Under the pieces are notes generated by a model. It saw only the letters and a list, made by a program, of their open reading frames with translations, was not told the DNA's origin and did not search any database. A stretch of 64,000 bases of DNA from contig JASDFA010000010.1 of assembly GCA_035772735.1 (NCBI GenBank), positions 30,753,501 through 30,817,500 of the forward strand. Reading direction: 5' to 3'. The DNA comes from Datura wrightii (Eukaryota; Streptophyta; Magnoliopsida; Solanales; Solanaceae). This document shows, piece after piece, positions 58,780-64,000 of the stretch. Each line of letters opens with the position of its first letter. Position 1 is the first letter of the stretch. Made by a program: the position numbers and the translations under genes.

Positions 58780-58940
58780 TCAACATGTCACGGAGGGTAA
58801 CGCGGAGCACCCCCTCCGTGACACGGAGCCATCACGAAGGGGTTCTGAAATTTTGTAAAAAATTTCAAAACACCTTCAACGTGTCACGGAGGGTAACGCG
58901 GAGGCCCTCTTCCGTGACACGGAGCCATCGCGCAGGCTCA
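58780..58940 (-). promoter_or_regulatory. Inverted-repeat block upstream of D second gene
   Basis: Two GTGTCACGGAG / CTCCGTGACAC units separated by a stretch that ends in aaaatttcag on the minus strand. Same place and motif as the block in C; the TATA-like box of C is not kept here. Confidence 0.45.
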
Positions 58941-59176
58941 CTGTTTTGCCACTTTTAATTTTTACTCACCTTGATTTTTTTCCTTTGCGATCCTTTCATT
59001 TTTTTGCCCTCCGTTACACCTGAAAATCATCTCACAACAAGAAATTTGTTAGATTTTATAGGTTTCAAACACTAATGAAAAAAAATATTTTTTTGTTTTT
59101 GTTTTTATTTTTAATTTCTTTTCTTTTTTTTCTCTTCTTTTTCTAAACTAATTCTACTCATCTATTACAACAATTT

Positions 59177-59194
59177 CACGGGTTGCATCCCGTG
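59177..59194 (-). other. Post-protease hairpin of D
   Basis: Minus strand CACGGG-ATGCAA-CCCGTG; the stem differs from that of A and I at two base pairs, both compensated. Confidence 0.75.
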
Positions 59195-59234
59195 CAGTGC
59201 CTGATTTACCATCGCAGCTCGGCGTCATTAAAAC

Positions 59235-61725
59235 TCAATCATCCACTAGAGTGACGGACGTTTTCTCTCGAATAACGTCCTCACCCCAATAATGCTTACA
59301 CCGCTGCCCATTAACCAAGAACGTGGCACTTCCATCTTCTTGCCACAACTCCACTGCCCCGTACGGGGTGTCCTCAATCAGTGGTTTTCCTAATGGATCT
59401 CAAGAATCAACAATCTTAACATTATCTGCTTGATCAAGCACGTTGATTGCTGAAAGATCCTCATATACGGCCGGAAGCTTCGTGGCTTTGTACACTTCAA
59501 ATACCTCCACCTTGTCATGCGCCCGCATGGTTAGATGCCCTGCGGCTACATCAATCAAAGCTTTCCCGATTTCCAAGAAAGGATGTCCCAAAATAAATGG
59601 GACTTCCGCATCTGGCTCAAAATCCAGCACAACAAAATCTACCGGGAAGATAAGGGAGCCCACTTGCACCAGCACGTCCTCCACAATACCATCTGGTCTG
59701 GCCAAAGAACGATCTGCTAACTGGAAGATCACTGTAGTTGGTCTAGGACTGCCCAGCCCCAACTTCTTGAATACCGATGTCGGCATCAAGTTAATGCTCA
59801 TTCCTAAATCGCATAGTCCATGAGCTTGGATACTTTGCCCTATTGTGATTTGGATTGTAAAGCTCCCAGGGTCCTTGATCTTTGTTGGCAACCTGTTCTG
59901 TATCCGGGAAGTGCACTCCTCCGTAAGCGCCACCGTAGCATACTCCGTCAATCTGCTTTTGTTTGTGACGATGTCCTTGATATATTTTGCATACTTCGGC
60001 ACTCCCTGCAAAACATCAACAAGAGGTAAATTAATGTGTACCTGTTTAAGCATCTCCATGAACTTTTTGAAACACGCTTCCTCCTTGTGTTTCTTTAATC
60101 TTTGAGGGAACGAGGGTGGTGGTCTTTCTTTTTCAGCTTCCTTTTTCTTCCCCATCTCATCATCGTGTTCCCTTTCTTTCTCAACTGCTCCCGACTACTG
60201 AGGTGATCTTTCTGGTTCCACCTCCTTGAGTTGTAAACCACTCCTTGTGGTCACTGCATTCACTTACTTGGGATTCGGGTCAGTGTCACTTGGTAGTCCT
60301 CCTCTTGGCCTGGTGTTTTGAGCTCCAGCTAGTTGCCCAAACTGGTACTCCAACGCCTTTGTAGCTAACTGATTGTTCTTTACATCTGCTGCCAATTTGA
60401 CATAGTCAGCCTGTAATTGAGCTTGGTTAGCTATCATTGTTTTAAACATTTCCTCAATGCTGGATGATGGTGGTGGTGGAGGTGCATTGTTGCTTCTGTA
60501 TTGAGTCTGATAGTTCTGCTGCCCTCCTTGATTTCTCTGTGCACCCTGATTCGAACTCTGCCCTTGATGGTTGTTACTACCCCAGGACAAATTCGGATGA
60601 TTCCTCCAATTAGAGTTGTAGTTGTTTCCATACTGTTGGTGATTATTTCTCTGTACATTACCAACAAAGTTCACTGAATCTGGATTTGCACCACAACATT
60701 GAGCTGAGTGTTCATTACTACCGCATACTTCACACCAAATCTGCAGCACTACATCAACTGGGGCTTGAGATTGATTTAAGCTCATGTTGCTGAAGTGGGT
60801 GTTGAGTTGATTTTGCAACGCAGTTATCTGTGTAGCGATAGCTGTAAACCCATCCACTTCCAAGACTCCTGCCGCTTTCCTTGTTCCTCCTCTAGAAGAG
60901 TCCGCATTCCACTCTAGATTTCCCTGCAAAATATGATTTAACAAAGTATACAGCTCCTCATAAGTCTTTTCTAATGCTTGTCCCCCTGCTGCTGAGTCTA
61001 GCAAAATTTGTGTGGGGTTCCAAACCTTCTATGAAAGTATGCACCAGCACATCATTGGACTGGTGATGGTAAGGACAATCCCGTAACTTGGATTTGAATC
61101 TTTCTCAGGCTTGATACAGATTCTCCCCCTCTCTTTGTTTAAAACATAGAATTTGACTTCTAAGTCTTGCTATTTTCCCGGATGGAAAGAACCGTATCAA
61201 GAATTTCCTTGCAAGATCATCCCACGTGGTGATGGAATTAGGTGGCTCAGCTTTCAACCACCTCTTTGCTTCTCCCAATAGTGAAAATGGTAACAATGTA
61301 AACCTTACATAGTCAGATGATACTCCAGCGGGGATGTAAGTGTCACTTATCTCCAAAAAGTTTTGGAGATGTTATTGTGGATCCTTGTGAGGGAGACCTG
61401 GGAATTGCCCGCTGGTGTGCAGCAATTGCACCATATTCTGTTTCAGCTAAAACCTCCCTCCTGGCTCAGGTTTGCGAATGCTTGACGTGACATTGTTAGC
61501 ATGTGGGATTGCCACTTCGCGAACCGGCCTAACTGCCATTTCGTCGGGCACTAACACTGCCCTTACAAGTGGTGGATTCTGTTGTTGCTCCAGGATTGTT
61601 TGTCTGAGCAACTGCAGCTTTTTTTCTAGAGCTTCTCTTCTTTAACGATGAAATTGTCTTTCTGGCTCAAAGTATAAGTCCACCAGCTCCTTGTCTCTTG
61701 CCAGTGTTCAACAGAATTCAATATC
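59235..61725 (-). pseudogene. gag-protease of D fused to a remnant of the pol 3' end
   Basis: Gag and capsid from 61725 (EAKRWLKAEPPNSITTW near 61250), zinc knuckle CEVCGSNEHSAQCC (about 60690-60735), helix GVPKYAKYIKDIV (about 60005), protease LCDLGMSINLMPTS (about 59800) with FILGHPFLEIGKALID, to a TGA at 59400. In the same frame downstream are 55 codons including FLVNGQRCKHYWG; VNGQR-KHYWG is the signature I know from the very end of the Athila/Tat pol protein. RT, RNase H and the integrase core between the two are missing. C keeps a shorter trace (EHYWG). There is a frame break near 61010-61105 in Gag. Confidence 0.88.
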
Positions 61726-61811
61726 TGCAAAAGACAGGCTAAGATCAAGTTGTCAGCACAATATAGAAATCGTAAACTAACACTTAAGAAAATAATTTTA
61801 CCAATTGCCAG

Positions 61812-61829
61812 TCCCCGGCAACGGCACCA
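61812..61829 (-). other. Primer binding site of D (tRNA-Asp type)
   Basis: Minus strand tggtgccgttgccgggga; one change from the tRNA-Asp complement. Confidence 0.87.
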
Positions 61830-61835
61830 AAAACT

Positions 61836-63248
61836 TGTCCGGTGTATTTCACAACTACACGTAAGTGCACGTGGTCAAACAAGTAGTAAAATGGCTTAAG
61901 TAAGCCAAGTATCGATCCCACAGGGACTGAACCAAGGTAATAATCGAATTAAGTGTTAATGAACTCTAACTCAAAAAATGCAGACAACAGTTTAAAGAAG
62001 ATTTTGAAGAGTTTGTTTCCTAATTTATACTAATCTAAAACAAAATTATAAAATGAGTCTGAACTATAGTAATAAGCAAGCTGAGGCTAGATCGAACATG
62101 CAGGGAAGTAATTTATCGATACAATTCGGTTAATCTTTCCTTCGGTTGCTAATCAAGAATTATTGTCTATGGAGAGAAACATTGGTATTCTACCCAACTT
62201 AAGAATCATGAACCTTCAACCTACATTTCTGTGATAAAAGAATTTCATGTTCTAGCCATACGAAACCGATTCCTTAATTGACTAATACGACTTTCAGATA
62301 TATTTCTATTTTGAAGGTAAATCAATTCTCAATTTTCCCAAACTAAGAACAGATCATATCCTACCAATTCACAACTTTCCAATTTCTTTCTCTTTCAAGA
62401 TAAAATTGGACTTTTTAGATATACATTAACATTGGCCAGACATTAATGCAGTAAGAACAAGAATTGATAGAACAACCATGGAAGAAAAGATGAAAAACCA
62501 AAATGATCAAAAATTACATTCCACTACAGATGTTCTTAACCTCAGCAAGAAGTGAATTTAGCCACTCATTTGTGGATTAAACATCATCAAATGAGTATAA
62601 ATCATACAAACAATTGAAATAAAGGAGAAAGAGTTAGAGAAGAACCCTAAGAATTTCGTCTCCTCAACTTCCTATAACCCACGTTCTTACTCAACTAAGT
62701 CAGAATAATTAAAAATAAACCTAAGTGTGCTATTTATACTAGTGGGAATTTTTCCCGAAATAACAAGCAACGTGTCACGGAGTGCATCGCGGAGCACTGC
62801 CTCCGTGACACGGTGCAAACGCGGACCCTCACTGGAATTTCATGTTCCAGGTAAATATGGACAACGTGCCACGGCATGCAACGCGGGGCTTGGCCAACGT
62901 GACACGGCGCCGACGCGAACCTTCACTGAAATTTATCCAAGTAACCCACCTGAGACAGACTGCCTCCGTGATGGCAGCGTGACACGGCTCCACCGTGGAG
63001 CCCCTTTATTTGCTGCTTGTCCTTGACCTTTTCCAATGCTCGCTTCCAAGTCCATTCACGACTTTCACCAACATGCAACTTAGCTTCCTAAAATTACATT
63101 TTTCCTGCAAAACAACACTAATCATATTGGTTAGTATAAATTCACATTTTAACTACAAATCACATGAGAATGTACAAATAACGATAGATAAACAAGATGA
63201 AATAGAGCATTTGAGCATCACTTTAGCATATAATTCTTCCCAAGATCA
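61836..63248 (-). repeat. 5' LTR of element D
   Basis: 1413 bp, starts tgtccggtgt and ends cccaagatca. Differs from the 3' copy by scattered substitutions; the terminal inverted repeat is partly lost. Confidence 0.95.
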
Positions 63249-63253
63249 CCCAC

Positions 63254-63689
63254 CACCATGATTTTGCAGCTAGCTGATCATTCATTGGCAAGACCAGATG
63301 GAATTGTCGAAGATGTACTAGTGCAAGTAGGCTCCCTTATTTTTACGATGGAATTTATAATCCTTGACTTTGAGCTAGACTCGGAAGTCCCATTTATTTT
63401 GGGACGTCCCTTTTTGGCAACCGGACGAGCTTTAATAGATGTAGCTGTAGGGAAGTTAACTATGAGAGCTCATGACATGGTGCAAGTATTTGATGTCTAC
63501 AAATCCATGAAGCTACCTGCTATTTATGAAGAGCTGTCAGCCATTACTGTTATTGACCAAGAGGCCGCACTTCAGCTTATTAGTCCACATGATCACTTGA
63601 AAAGAGCGTTGGTGGGACATGATCAGTTCGGGGATGTTGCAACTTATGAAATGGTACAAGCTTTGGATGAGGCCAAAATATTTTTTTGA
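63254..63689 (+). pseudogene. Second part of the protease of E
   Basis: Continues the protease of E in frame after D: ILQLADHSLARPDGIVEDVL, then FILGRPFLATGRALID. A clean open frame of 143 codons to TGA at 63687. Confidence 0.88.
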
Positions 63690-64000
63690 AAGTAGGAGTT
63701 CAAATCCCTACAGAGATCCTTAGAGCCTCCACCCAAGCCATCAATCGAGGAGGCCCCTAAAATAGAGCTGAAAGCATTGCCTCCACACCTTTAGTATGCA
63801 TTTTTGGGAGAAGCTAATACATTTCCAGACATTATTTCTTCAAGACTAACAAATTCACAGGTGCAAGAAGCATTAGTGGTCCTGAAAAGGAGAAAGAGAG
63901 CCATATGATGGCAAATGTTAGACATCCGTGGAATCAGTCCAGCCTTCTACATACACAAGATATTAATGGAGGAAGGGTCCAAGACGAATGTGCAACATCA
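63690..64000 (+). pseudogene. Start of pol of E (segment before reverse transcriptase)
   Basis: Encodes PKPSIEEAPKIELKALPPHL, YAFLGEANTFPDIISSRL and DIRGISPAFYIHKILMEE, the stretch that directly precedes the RT palm in Athila/Tat pol. Stops: TAG near 63792 and TGA near 63906. It runs off the window. This is the only sign of an autonomous Athila-like pol here. Confidence 0.8.

Larger units (their letters stand above)
53497..63248 (-). mobile_element. Element D: non-autonomous Athila-like retrotransposon with second gene
   Basis: LTRs 53497-54908 (1412 bp) and 61836-63248 (1413 bp) are flanked by cccac on both sides (53492-53496, 63249-63253). Reading right to left: tRNA-Asp primer site, gag-protease from 61725, a remnant of the pol 3' end to 59235, inverted-repeat block, leader intron, second gene 57940-56717, conserved spacer, polypurine tract. 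Same layout as C in the opposite orientation, and clearly the same superfamily of non-autonomous elements. It splits the protease of E. Confidence 0.94.
51280..64000 (+). mobile_element. Element E: Athila-like Ty3/gypsy retrotransposon, outermost, partial
   Basis: This is the outermost element and the only Athila-like one here with a trace of pol. Visible parts are the end of its 5' LTR (51280-51417), a primer site, decayed gag and protease to 53496, then the rest of the protease and the beginning of pol at 63254-64000. Element F lies in its LTR on the left, and element D splits its protease. Across D the reading frame rejoins within the protease motif around PRPT, which shows that both halves are one gene. 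RT, integrase and the 3' LTR would lie right of the window. The Athila assignment rests on the DLxA-type protease, the tRNA-Asp primer site and the pre-RT segment. Confidence 0.85.

Noticed and set aside
1..64000. Possible host gene or gene fragment captured in the nest
   Set aside because: Every stretch above 300 bases is assigned to an element; the only non-retroviral protein is the second gene of C, D and H, which occurs in three elements and is a known repeat-associated family.

Overview
This is plant repeat DNA. I find no host gene, rRNA, tRNA, CRISPR array or bacterial-type gene. Everything I can place belongs to nested Ty3/gypsy LTR retrotransposons, so the window looks like heterochromatin of a large eudicot genome. 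The family types remind me of Solanaceae, but that is a low-confidence guess from style, not a match I could run. I name the elements A, B, C, D, E, F, H and I, plus Fs, a solo LTR related to F. Boundaries come from TG...CA termini, paired LTRs, 5-bp target duplications (TSDs), tRNA-type primer sites and polypurine tracts.

Layout. E (+, Athila-like) is the outermost element; only the end of its 5' LTR, gag, protease and the start of pol are visible (51280-53496, then 63254-64000). F (+, chromovirus) sits in the LTR of E and ends at 51279; its 5' half lies left of the window. H (-) sits in the pol gene of F and runs from before base 1 to 29587. A (+, 5063-23191) sits in H. B (-, chromovirus, 11868-22203) sits in the 3' LTR of A. 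The nesting E>F>H>A>B is therefore five deep. Fs (27338-29469) sits in the 5' LTR of H. C (+, 29630-39626) is a second insertion in F pol, I (-, 42867-50592) an insertion in the 3' LTR of F, and D (-, 53497-63248) an insertion in the protease of E.

Biology. B and F are ordinary chromoviruses (gag-protease-RT-RNase H-integrase-chromodomain-like tail) that have decayed; B is nearly complete. A, C, D, H and I are Athila-like and primed by tRNA-Asp, but have Gag and aspartic protease only, with no RT, RNase H or integrase core. They are non-autonomous and would need an Athila-like helper; E shows traces of that gene order. I keeps an unbroken 827-codon Gag-protease frame and may still be mobilisable. 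C, D and H carry a second gene of the 'putative plant transposon protein' type, downstream of a block of GC-rich inverted repeats and a 5' leader intron, as if it had its own transcription unit. C and D also keep a remnant of the pol 3' end joined to the protease, which suggests how such elements arose.

Shared structure outside the proteins: clusters of GC-rich inverted repeats just upstream of the TATA box in the LTRs of seven elements from two clades; an 18-nt hairpin after the Gag-protease gene with compensatory base changes among five elements; a second hairpin at the LTR end; and an ordered set of conserved noncoding blocks in the roughly 2 kb before the polypurine tract. Most premature stops in A and B look like C-to-T changes, as expected for methylated, silenced DNA.
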